Translations under genes and position numbers: made by a program
The notes under the pieces: model-generated
What the model was told of the DNA's origin: nothing
The model's input: only the letters and a program-made list of their open reading frames with translations
Databases searched by the model: none
Shown here: one piece after another, positions 46,371-56,822 of the stretch
Layout of the letters: each line of letters opens with the position of its first letter
Position numbering within the stretch: the stretch's first letter is position 1
Assembly (NCBI GenBank): GCA_000320605.2
Contig: KB445793.1
Coordinates: 384,556 to 448,555 of the forward strand
Source of the DNA: Gelatoporia subvermispora B
Taxonomy: Eukaryota; Basidiomycota; Agaricomycetes; Polyporales; Gelatoporiaceae
Length of the DNA: 64,000 nucleotides
Direction of reading: 5' to 3'

Positions 46371-47573
46371 ATGCCCTTCAAAGGTGAGCTGGTACTCGTC
46401 ATCCACAATTGCGAGGGCTGGATACCTCTATCTGTGACAGGCGCACTGTTGTCGATAGCATACACCGCTACGCTTTTGGCCCGAGCATTGCGTGACTGGG
46501 TGTCTCGGATGCAGCGTTCACTTCTGCTAGGAAACGTCATAGTAGCGGATTGCCCCTCAAGATGGTCCGCGCCACCAAAACCACGATTGATTTGTGATGT
46601 TCTCTACTATACCCTTCTCGATCTCGAGCCAAATGACCTACGTACAGTCGCTCTGGTATCCCGCCAGTGGGCCCAGGCGGTTCGGTTACCACTCTATTCC
46701 TCCCTTTCACTCAAGACTTATCGTGACAACGCACCGCTTCTTGCTCGTACAATGTCAACTTGCCCGCACTTACGACCCCTTGTTCAATTCCTCACAGTCG
46801 CGATTGGAATTGACACTCAAGATACCGCTCTATTCGAGTGGCTCCACCTACTACCGAATAACACCGTGCGTGTATTCAGAGTATCACAGCTCCAGCGCAA
46901 CGAGGATTTGGCGACATTCATTCTTCAGTCGCCCTTCTTCCGCTCTGTCACGTTGTTTGAGGGCGCAGGGTTCTTTCTGCGCACAGGGAAGCATCTGGAA
47001 GACTCTTTCTCGTTGCGTTCAGTGAAGGCACTTCATTTGTTCATACCGGACTACTTGAACGACTTCCAGCCATCTTCGGTGCCCCCTAAACTGACGCACC
47101 TCAGCATAACCTTCTTCAACTATCACCCCTTCATCAGTCGACTTATTGCTGTGGTGGGACACCAGTTAGAACATCTCGATCTCGATACGGGTGGCAATTA
47201 CCCTGAAGGGCATCAGGTCGACGAGTTACTGAACGCGCTCAAGAACCACGTGCATGCCCTTCGTCATCTCACTATACGAGGACTTGCCTTTCCGGAAGCA
47301 CCCTACCTGGACTCCATTGGCCATGTTGTTCCCACTGTGGAGTACCTTCACCTGGGAATATTGACCTTTGGCCCTGCGCTTTTCGACCACCTTCCGTCTA
47401 CTTTGCGCACATTACGACTCGAGGATGACTATCGATTAGATTTTCCCTTCGGCGAACTGGAGCAGTTCGCCCTCAAGGTGGGGCGTGGGGAAAGCCAATG
47501 TCGATCGATCACAGTGATCATGCCCAGTCAATATCGACATAAGGTAGATCGAGTCAGATATAGTAAAATCTAG
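46371..47573 (+). CDS. F-box protein gene interrupted near its end by a transposon
   Basis: From the ATG at 46371 the frame runs 400 residues. It has a hydrophobic N-terminal segment (LSVTGALLSIAYTATLLARA), an F-box (LICDVLYYTLLDLEPNDL, VALVSRQWAQAVRLPLYSSL), and the Leu-rich region shared with its sister at 43772 (LFEWLHLLPNNTVRVFRVSQ, HQLEHLDLDTGGNYPEGH, VEYLHLGILTFGP). After SQCRSITVIM the host frame ends at 47522, and the next 17 codons to a TAG at 47573 are transposon sequence. The host C-terminus (about 42 residues) resumes at 48655-48780. The truncated protein keeps its F-box and most of its repeats, so it may still be made. Confidence 0.8.
   Translation: MPFKGELVLVIHNCEGWIPLSVTGALLSIAYTATLLARALRDWVSRMQRSLLLGNVIVADCPSRWSAPPKPRLICDVLYYTLLDLEPNDLRTVALVSRQWAQAVRLPLYSSLSLKTYRDNAPLLARTMSTCPHLRPLVQFLTVAIGIDTQDTALFEWLHLLPNNTVRVFRVSQLQRNEDLATFILQSPFFRSVTLFEGAGFFLRTGKHLEDSFSLRSVKALHLFIPDYLNDFQPSSVPPKLTHLSITFFNYHPFISRLIAVVGHQLEHLDLDTGGNYPEGHQVDELLNALKNHVHALRHLTIRGLAFPEAPYLDSIGHVVPTVEYLHLGILTFGPALFDHLPSTLRTLRLEDDYRLDFPFGELEQFALKVGRGESQCRSITVIMPSQYRHKVDRVRYSKI
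47523..47572 (+). repeat. Left terminal inverted repeat of the transposon
   Basis: About 50 bp pairs with 48598-48647, with three mismatches (near positions 19, 33 and 43 of the repeat). Confidence 0.88.
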
Positions 47574-47689
47574 CTACGTTCCCACGCACCTAAGCAAATC
47601 GAGTAAAAACTAGTTAGAACGTGCGAGACTCCCACGACGTGATCCATGCATGCGTGTGCTCGGGCGCTTGCCTCGACATGACGCGCGTC

Positions 47690-47785
47690 ATGCACACTGT
47701 GCAGCGCCAAACAGCGCACTGCACAGTGCACCATGCACAGTGCACAGTGCACCATGCACAATCGCACTGTGCAGTGCGACGCGCA
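47690..47785. repeat. Palindromic GTGCA-rich array inside the transposon
   Basis: Units of the type TGCACAGTGCACCA recur head to tail, and the array reads almost the same on both strands (CACTGTGCAG and CTGCACAGTG blocks). It can fold into long hairpins. A TATATAA site follows at 47825-47831 with a pyrimidine-rich stretch, resembling a promoter. Confidence 0.7.
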
Positions 47786-48597
47786 CGCATTGCGAGCATG
47801 TGTGCATAGCGCTGCGAGAGGGATTATATAAGCGCCGTCCCTTCCCTCATTCGGGCGATGACCTCATAGGTCCGACACCCTCCCGTCCTCGTCGTCACTT
47901 AAAGCGAGGTCGGTCTTGTCACCGAAGACGTTTTCCCCTTCCTCCTTACCCCCATGTCTCCCTAATGGATGCCTCTCATTATTGCTGTGTGCTTACTATA
48001 TCAATATGCAGTGGTCTGTGAGTTATTCCCTCGACAAATGCTCGCCCTTCCTCATGCAGTAGCAGGAGGTATCACCCCAGAACGCGTATACAATCTGTAC
48101 CTACATCGGTACACTGAATTCAGGTGCCGTGGATGCAAGGTATATGGATTGTTGAACAACTAGAACACCGCTAACCGTGCAATCATTAGGAGAGCGACGT
48201 GCTATATGCGCAAGTGGCCAGGAGCAGACGGATGGAAGGTACGAGGCGGATGCCCGAGGATGGTGCACTGGTGGACGAGGACGTAATCCAGGGCGGGTAG
48301 CGAGCAATGGGTAGCGTGCGGCGGGCGGTCGTTGGCGGGTGACAGGGCGGAACAGGGGTAGAGTAATCACGTGTACAACGATTTAAATCGAATAAAATCG
48401 AGTCAAATCGAGGAAATCAATCGCGAGAGCAATGCCGTGCACAGAGCAGCAAGCAATCATAATTAACTAGGTGCGAGATAGATCCTACTAGATTTACTCG
48501 ATGTGACTCGATATCTACTCTATTTAACTGGATATGTATCTAGTTAGATCTGAAATAGTACCGTGGGGGCGAGTTAAATCTGACAACGTCAAATAGG

Positions 48598-48647
48598 TAG
48601 ATTTAACTATATCTAACTCGATCTACCTGATGTCGATATTGACTGGG
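48598..48647 (-). repeat. Right terminal inverted repeat of the transposon
   Basis: This is the inverse partner of 47523-47572. It is followed directly by the second GATCATG. Confidence 0.88.
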
Positions 48648-48780
48648 GATCATGGTGGGACGTTGTTTCTCCGATGGATCCGACTATGCAGACCTCGTTT
48701 CGATTTGCCAAGACTGTGGCGTGGACTTCCGGTTGTTGGATCCGTCGGAGTGCGCGAAATTGTGGGACGACTGGTATTAG
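48648..48780 (+). pseudogene. Displaced 3' end of the interrupted F-box gene
   Basis: This starts with the second GATCATG and continues the host frame: GRCFSDGSDYADLVSICQDC, then GVDFRLLDPSECAKLWDDWY and TAG at 48780. The sister gene reads DYTDLAATCQQCRVDFQLLD and ends KMWDDGY. There is no stop or shift in this piece, so the insertion is recent relative to gene decay. Confidence 0.88.
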
Positions 48781-48939
48781 GCGCATCATTTGTACGTGCC
48801 CCGTTTGGCTTTTCCATCTCTCCGTCTTGGCGTCTGAGATGTCCACGTAGTTCTTTGGATGTCGACGTTTCGGCTGGTATGTAGCACCAACGTTCAGCTA
48901 CTTTCAAAGCATTTGTCAAATTCATCATTTGGTTCGTCT

Positions 48940-49195
48940 AGGACTTGCGGTCGTCCGTGTCATTGCAGCGGCGGGCTCCCGACTGGAAGAACTCTGACGT
49001 CTGGAAGACAACTAGATCTACATCGGCTCTGACACGTGCTCCTCCGTACTTCTGTACAATATGGCGTTATATTTCCGCCGAATTCATCTCGACCACGACT
49101 ATCTGACTCGCAAGTTCACGTTCAGGGCGGGCGAGAAACCTCAGTTCAAGATTCGGACATGGCGGATGTGGGTTGGGTTCACTCGAGACTGACGT
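48940..49195 (+). pseudogene. F-box C-terminal relic
   Basis: Fragments resemble the gene at 12735 in different frames: VIAAAGSRLEEL near 48960, FRRIHLDHDYLTRKFTFRAG near 49075-49130, and FKIRTWRMWVGFTRD to a TGA near 49190. Stops and gaps separate them. Very decayed. Confidence 0.5.
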
Positions 49196-49211
49196 TTGAT
49201 GGGTCGGCTCG

Positions 49212-49249
49212 GGCATGAGCCCTAATACACGGCATGAGCCCTAATACAC
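49212..49249. repeat. Two tandem 19 bp units
   Basis: GGCATGAGCCCTAATACAC occurs twice back to back. Confidence 0.85.
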
Positions 49250-49867
49250 GCCTTGGGAATATACGCAAGATGTGGATTTCAGTACGAGATTACTACATAT
49301 AGGAAATAAATAGCCTGTCGGGACCGAGGCTGCCATTTCAGTATTCTATCTTATGCAGGGCACGCTGGCCCATCTCGCACTTATTGCGTCATATATGTTG
49401 CACCAAATGGATCATAACTCCCTGCGTGGGTGCCGATTAGCACAGGAGCACAGTAAGTCTGCAAATTGATGCTAGGAGCGTGTTTTGGCGTCTCGTGGCT
49501 TCCGTACGTGTTGGCCTGTGAGCGCTTTGCGAGGAACGGCTTCCAGCATTGGAGAGGCGAAGTGCACGACTCAGCACAGGCTGTCTTCCTCGCTTATGCA
49601 CTAAGCTCTGCTCTTTATTGAAGGACATGATCGCGGCTCAAACTGAAGAAGAGCGTCTAGCAACAGCTTCCTCGGGACCGTGATAGCGCAATGTGACGAG
49701 AATGACTCTGGTGCCAGGCTGTCAAGCTGGAGGCTTCCCATGGCATATGCTGCCTGCGGGCAGTTCTAGCCTAACGTCCGCCAACACCTTTATAGAGGCG
49801 AAACATCGACGCGTGTCTAGTTGCCTCATAGCAGTATAGCAGATCCATCATTACGATCCTTTAGACT
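49250..49867. other. Intergenic; upstream region of the third transporter
   Basis: No gene, repeat or clear TATA box was recognised in these 618 bp. Confidence 0.4.
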
Positions 49868-52800
49868 ATGTACCAGAAGTTGTACAACAGAGCAGCAGTG
49901 GAAGCTAAGTACGTTTCTGAGACAGATAGAACCTCTTGAATGTATATAGTCGCACTAACAGAGATTATGCAGTGCGATGGAGTACATCCTCATGGTTCCC
50001 TCCTGTATTGCCAGTATCTCGGTGGGGCTTCTCTCATTGCAGGCCATGCGAGCTGCTCGGGCCAAACGACCGACTGCGACCAGCAGCGTGGACGATGGAC
50101 GCTCAGAAGATGCTGCGAATGGAGATACCATTCACAATCAGATCAATGGACATATCGAACAGCTAGGCGGTGCCGTCATCTTCACCTTCCGATGCGTCAG
50201 ACTGCTGTGCTGCCTTTTGCTACTCATATTGTTCTTTAGCACAGCCATCGAATCATCCGGCATTGCCAGCCGGATTAACACTGGCCTTTGTGCGACATTT
50301 GTAAGTTCCTTGACGGATGATACCATAAATGCTGAAGATCATTGCCCAGGCATACGTAACTTTCCTCTCGCTGCTCTCTGTGCTAGCGCCTCCACTCCTC
50401 AGTACGCTCGCGTGCAAACATCTTGCGACCATTTTGGTGGCAACCTGGATGATCTATGCATACCGTGATATTTGGCCGTACGCTACGCGGGCTCTCACCC
50501 CGGCCGATGTCTCAGAGGGCTGGATTCTATGGATCAAAATCATACTTCTCTTCGTGGCCGCAAATGTGATTCCGGCCATCTCACCGCGAAGATATGTTCC
50601 AGTCAGTCCAAAGGTTCGCCTACCGAGAACCTCATAACCATTATTCGTGCACTGATGATGCCAAGGAGCCCGCGGACCCCACACCAGAGCAAACTGCGTC
50701 TATTCTCTCCTTACTGTTTTTCTTCTTCATGGATGGCCTTGTCATGAAAGCATGGCGTACAGAACACTTGTCACTCGAACAATTTTTGCCCATTGCGGAC
50801 TACGACACTGCGCAAAATTTGATCAAGAGAAGCTATCAGGTACGATCGAACACGCACATCTTCGGAGCGGGGATCTGATGCCTGTGAGAAGCACCTGGAT
50901 CCTACACAGACTACGCCGAAGCGGCATCTCTTCTGGGGATTAATGAGAATCTTCTGTGAGATACCTGAACATGCCATACAATAATCTTCGATTCTTACCA
51001 GGCATCCAGATATGGAGTATGCCATATTATTCGCCATGATTATCTCGATTGTAGGTGATGTTAGAGGACTCCACAATGCTCCCCTCATCCTCTTCCTCAG
51101 GTCGTGTGCACTCTAGCAAACCCCTTTGGGATCAATCGTCTTCTCTTGTAAGTACACAACATCTTGGCTGCCACATTCCTAACATAATTCAGGTACATCG
51201 AATCTGGGGGCGCCGGCGCAGTCATCCGCCCGTGGGTATGGGTGCTCTGGCTATTCTTAGCGCCCACGCTCCGGTCTCTCTCTTTCCAATGGTACTTCTT
51301 CATAGCGGTAAGCTACGATTTTACGATGAAAACTGAGTCAAGTAAGTTGACGAGGATGCAGACGAGAATAGAAGTCCGCATACAAGCGATGATTATGTCG
51401 CTCCTTTTCGATCACTCCCTACGCATACGCATGAAAGCTGAGTCCGGAAATGAGGATGAAGATAGCGTAAGAAGTAGCGTCGCGGCCACACCGGAGACTG
51501 CATCTGCAGTTGAGATTCAAGCGGAAGCTGAGCCAGCTCTGAGCGTCACGAGTGACGAGGAGACGCTTCAATCCAGCAGTGCAAGCGGGAATTTACCCTC
51601 AGGTATAGACAAGGGCAAAGCAACATCATTCCCAGAGCCCGAGGCAGAGCGTCCCACCGCCGCAGCGCAAGACAAGCTAAAGAACCTTGTGGGGAAAATG
51701 AATAACCTCGTCACTATTGATCTTGACAATATAGCTTCTGCTACTGACTTTCTGATGCCGCGTAAGTTTCATGATTACTGCAGAACTCAGTCGCTCAAAG
51801 AGTATTGGGTACCGTGTAGTCGAGATGGTTCCGTTGCAAGGTGCTTTGTCTATCTGGTTCCTATATAGTATCCTATCGTGGAGGTACGATAAGCGCTTAT
51901 TTGCAGTCTTTTGTCTCACTTTGTGTTGAAGTGCCCTAGTCGGCTTAGCAATAATGCTCATTTTATTCCCGATTCCTGGCTACATCACGAGTCGCACGCA
52001 TGAAATACAGAAGCAAAAGATGGCAAAGGTGACTGCATTGTATATGTGACCTAAATGCGAGTTAATTGTCTTGTAGACAGATGCTCGAGTACAAACAGTT
52101 ACAGAGAGTCTGTTCATCTTCTTGTTATAAACAAATGTCCTCTTACCGATTGCCGTTTTAGCGCTAAACGTTTCCCGCATGATCAAGTTCTTTGGCTGGG
52201 AACCATGGGCAGAAGAGCAATTGTCGCGAAAGCGCGACGAAGAGCTAAGATGGGCGAAAACATACAAATTGCTCAATCTGCTTATTTTTATAGTCACGTA
52301 AGCAAATATGCCTCACAAAAAGTATTCCATGTCCTACTGTACCTGTGTCCAGCTACACCATCCCGCTCGTGGTGATGCTATCGACATTCTTCATCTACGT
52401 GAGCGACGATAGCAAACACTACAGTATGATACTGACATTTGATCTAGTCGGTCATCATGAAACAACCTTTGACAGGTCAGTCTCACACGACCAATGGGCT
52501 ATTAGCTGATCTATAATCAATGTAGCATCTAAGGTCTTCCCCGCTATGTCAGGTCCGTATCCATCATATACGCTGTGGCCATTCCCGCTTGATACACTCT
52601 CGCCAGCCTTCGAAATTCTCGAGGATACCTTGCAGCGTATCTGGTGGAATATTCCAATGATAGTGCAAGGTGCTCTATCTCTCCTCAGTTCAAATATTCG
52701 AGGATTTGATCGACTGTGCTATAGGTAAAGTCTCCCTCGAGCGTGTCAGTGAATTCTTGCACAAGGTTGCTGCATTTATTTCTCAAGTTAACGAATTAAT

Positions 52801-55800
52801 TTCACGGACTTGGTAATTTTTCCAGACGGAGCTGCTCGACCAATTTTGTATGCAACATGACGGCCCTGTAGAGCGTACCCGATCGAATGTATCTCAATTC
52901 GACGTCATCGGAATTCGCGAGTCGACATTCACATGGTCCGACGAACGTGACGGGCCTCGCGCTCCGCGGCGGAAGTTTGCTCTTCGCATCACTGGTCAAT
53001 TGGCATTCAAACACGGCTCCATCAACTTGATCATCGGACCCACCGCTTCAGGCAAAACCTCTCTTCTGATGGCACTGTTGGGTAAGCAAGTTCGAGCGAT
53101 TGTCACAGCGACTCGGACTGAATGTCGCCTGAGGCGAGATGCACTACACTCCGATGGGTCTCGAGTCTTTTGTGAGCCTCCCACGGGATGGAGGGATTGC
53201 GTATGCCGCCCAAGAGTCATGGGTACAGAATGAGACGATCAGGGTTCGTGTTACGAATTTGATTTAGCGATCGTGCAACGAAACTGGGATGTCAACTATA
53301 GAACAACATCTTATTTGGATCTCCCTACGATGAGGAGCGTTACAGCAAGGGTGAGTGCAGTATGCGCAAATACGGTAGCAGATACTAACTCGTCATATAG
53401 TTATCGAGCAGTGCGCTCTCAAACCTGATATCAGTATCTTCGACGCTGGAGATAAGACAGAGGTCGGGGAGAAGGGTATAACACTCAGGTGAGTACACAA
53501 TAACATTACAATGGGTGGAAACAAATGACACGGAAGCACAGTGGAGGTCAAAAGGTATCGAAAAATTTGACTTTGAGGATTCTTCGTCTTGTATACCTCA
53601 CTTTTTACCTCGCTTGGAAGGCCCGCCTCACGCTGGCTCGCGCAATCTATTCGCATGCTCAAACGCTGCTTCTAGATGATGTGAGTGCAGCTCAACTACT
53701 GCTATAACATCAATCTTAGATGCTACTAGATCCTCGCGGCTCTCGATGTGCATACCGCCAAATGGGTAGTCGATAAATGTCTCAAAGGCGATCTAGTACG
53801 TGGGCGGACAGTGATACTTGTCGTAAGTAGACGTTGATTCAAAAGGAGTAGGGGAATAACTTATAATTCCCTAGACCCATAATGTTGGCCTTACTGGTCG
53901 GATCGCAGATTTTGTAGTCGCTATGTCTCCGGACGGACACATCGCGAACCAGGGGTCTCTTGAAACAGTACTCGAGAACGATCCTAGACTATCTACACAG
54001 ATAGCGGAAGAGAGCAAGGAGCTGGAACAAGTCGAGCACGCAGTTGATTTGGTGGACTTGGAGGCCCCGGCGAAAGAGAACACAAGTGGGAAGTTGATCG
54101 TAGAGGAGGAGATCGCTGTGGGGCACGTGGGCTGGTCAATCAGTAAGTAATTTCATGATGCAATGTGCTACCTGGGTATGCTGAGCAACAAACAGTGAAG
54201 ATCTACTTGTCTGCTGTCGGAGGATCTTACCCAAGTCTGTTCTGGCTGGGATACGTGGGGTCACTCTTTGCTCGTGATGTCATGACTGCAACAAACACAT
54301 GGTTTGTCGGATCTTGGGCTCAGCAATACGAAAAGAAGGCACCGAGTGAGGTCAATGTCTCATTGTGAGTGCGCAAAATATCGCTGTCGAGAGCTGCTAA
54401 TGCCGTGCGCAACAGTTACCTCAACATCTATTCCATGATGCTGCTCTTTACAGTGGTAACCTTCGGCTCTGTATATGGAATATGGATTTTGGGCAACATC
54501 AGGGCGTCCAGAAAAATACATAAAGATCTCGTGACCTCAGTGCTAACATCGACGTTGAGGTGAGGTCTGGATCATCTTGTATTGAAGGATACAAGTTAAT
54601 GACTGCTCAGATGGCTCGACAAGACCCCGGTTTCGCGTATCATAGCTAGGTGTACGCAAGACATCAATACTAGTGCGGCTCGGGTTTTCGATAGACGATC
54701 TCTTATCCCGTAATTAACATATTGAGCAGTTGACGGCAAGCTCACCAGCGAGCTTTCCGCCTTCTTCGACATCTGCATGGTGATGGTCATCCGCTTCGGC
54801 GCAATCCTGCTATTCTCGCCGCTCTTCGTCATCCCCGGGAGCCTCATTTCGGCTGCGGGTGGATTCTGCGGCCAAATATACATGAAGGCGCAGCTCTGCG
54901 TGAAGCGCGAGATGAGCAATGCGAAGGCGCCGGTGCTAGGTCACTTTGGTGCTACGATGACTGGTCTCAGTATGTAGTAGCCGCTCGACTAGCGCTCCAG
55001 CTTGGCTGACCAGTGACGGCGGATGGACAGCGTCGATTCGGGCGTACGGTGCGCAGGAGGCCATGCGGGAGGAGTTGTTCGGGCGCATCAATAGATACAC
55101 CCGAGCCGCAGTGCCCTTCTATGACCTCAATCGGTGGGTCAGATGGCACGAATATTGGCGAATCACTGGCGCTGATAAGGAATAGATGGGTCTGCATCCG
55201 ACTCGACGCCCTGGGAGGCTTGTTTGTGGCTTTGCTTGCGGCGTACCTTGTTTATGGCAACACCAATGCAACGGCCTCAGGAACAGGTTTCTCTTTAGCG
55301 ATGGCAGGTATGTGCCGTGACGTGTTGCGTCGACACTCCCCCAACGACGCTCCCTCATGAACTTGCAGTTTCATTTAGTGGCCTGATTCTGTGGTGGATT
55401 CGAGGGCTCAATGAAGTGGAGCTGAACGGCAACAGGTTCGTCGGTTTCGTAAGTGATCGCGTGCTACGTTGTCTCATGTCGCTCCTGTCAGCCTCGAGCG
55501 TATTGTGCAGTATCTGATCATAGAACACGAACCGAAGACCACGGAAGACGGCGTCCCTCCCGCGTACTGGCCCGCAAGCGGCGACCTCCGGGTGGAACAC
55601 CTTTACGCACGTTATTCGCCAGTACGCCGTACTCCCCAGTGAGGCAGGAGTCTGTTTCTGACATATAGCCACAGGATGGTCCACGTGTGTTGCACGATAT
55701 CAGCTTTGAAGTGAAGTCTGGAGAACGGGTCGGCATTGGTCAGTTGTACTTTGTCCCGGGTCTGTCACTCACTGAGAGCACCGATTACAGTGGGGAGAAC

Positions 55801-56822
55801 CGGAAGTGGGAAGGTGTGTATGAATGTTTGAGTATCACCCCAGTTACCAACGAAGCACCCCGCAGAGCTCCCTCACGCTCGCCTTGCTGCGCTGCATCAT
55901 CACCGAAGGCACGGTATTCTATGACGGCCTTCCCACTGACTCGCTCAACCTCGATGCGCTCCGGCGTAACATCACGATCATACCACAAGTGGTATGCACT
56001 CCCGCGGTCTTTCTGCACTGAGCCCGCGACAGCTGACCGCACATGTGACAATTACAGCCCGAGCTGCTCAGCGGCACGCTGCGCCAGAACCTGGACCCGT
56101 TCGGCGAGCACGACGACGCCGAGTTGCACGATGCGCTGCGCGCCGCGGGCCTGTACGCGCTCCAGGGCCAGGGCGCCGCAGACGAGGGCCGCATCACGCT
56201 CGATACGCCGATCGCGAACGGCGGCGGGAACCTCTCTGTCGGCCAGCGCCAGATCCTCGCGCTCGCGCGCGCGATCGTGCGCCGGAGCAAGCTGATGATT
56301 CTTGACGAGGGTGCGTGGCGTCTACAGTGTGGTGTTCGCTCGACGCACAATGGCTAAGGCTGGTCATTCTTGGTAGCAACGTCTGCCATTGGTGAGACAT
56401 GCTTGATCTGGACGATGTTTGGATGCTGATTTATGTGGTACGGCAGATTACGCGACGGACGCGGTCATTCAGCAGTCGCTAAGGCATGAGCTAGGCAAGG
56501 ACGTGACCCTGCTCACTGTCGCACACCGCCTTCAGACCATCATGGATGCCGATAAGATCGTAAGTACGTCATGCTCGCACCAGATGCGAGATTGATCACG
56601 TTCAAATGTGTAGATGGTCCTGGACGCAGGGAGAATCGTGAGTGCAGGCTGATTTACAACTGACGCGAAGAGTGTGAGAGTGACGCGTGTATCATACAGG
56701 TCCAATTTGACAAGCCGAGCGTACTTCTCCGGAAGAAGGGCCTTCTCCGTGCGCTGGTCGAGGAGAGTGGGGACAAGGCTGCACTGTATGAGATGGCTGA
56801 GAGGGCTTCTGGCTCTAATTGA
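49868..56822 (+). CDS. ABCC (MRP-type) ABC transporter, complete paralogue
   Basis: This is the third family member, with introns at matching positions to the gene at 1157-8100. Exon 1 from the ATG at 49868 encodes [13 protein letters not shown] and ends in phase 2 before a GTACGT donor; the next exon starts [19 protein letters not shown]1 has Walker [10 protein letters not shown] near 53028-53055, followed by [26 protein letters not shown], signature SGGQK and LLLDD. NBD2 has Walker A GRTGSGK near 55797, [20 protein letters not shown] near 56230, Walker B LMILDEATSAID across two introns, and [12 protein letters not shown]. The stop is at 56820-56822. NBD1 differs from its paralogue in the Walker A variable positions (TASG for TGAG), which keeps the GxxxxGKT pattern. 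No frameshift was seen. It is probably an exporter of conjugated or toxic compounds; substrate unknown. Confidence 0.85.

Larger units (their letters stand above)
47523..48647. mobile_element. Non-autonomous TIR DNA transposon (1,125 bp)
   Basis: The element begins CCCAGTCAATATCGACAT and ends with its inverse complement. The terminal inverted repeats match over about 50 bp with three mismatches. It is flanked by the 7 bp direct repeat GATCATG (47516-47522 and 48648-48654), a target-site duplication. Removing the element and one GATCATG restores the F-box frame, matching the sister gene at 43772. No transposase frame is present, so it must be moved in trans. Subterminal regions contain several CTAGTTAGAT-like and ACTCGAT-like motifs, as expected for transposase binding sites. 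The superfamily is uncertain: 7 bp target duplications do not point to one common fungal group (8 bp would suggest hAT-like or KDZ elements). Confidence 0.9.

Noticed and set aside
47570..48021. Small frames over the GTGCA array in the transposon as a possible transposase
   Set aside because: They are low-complexity and palindromic, with no catalytic motifs and no length for a transposase.
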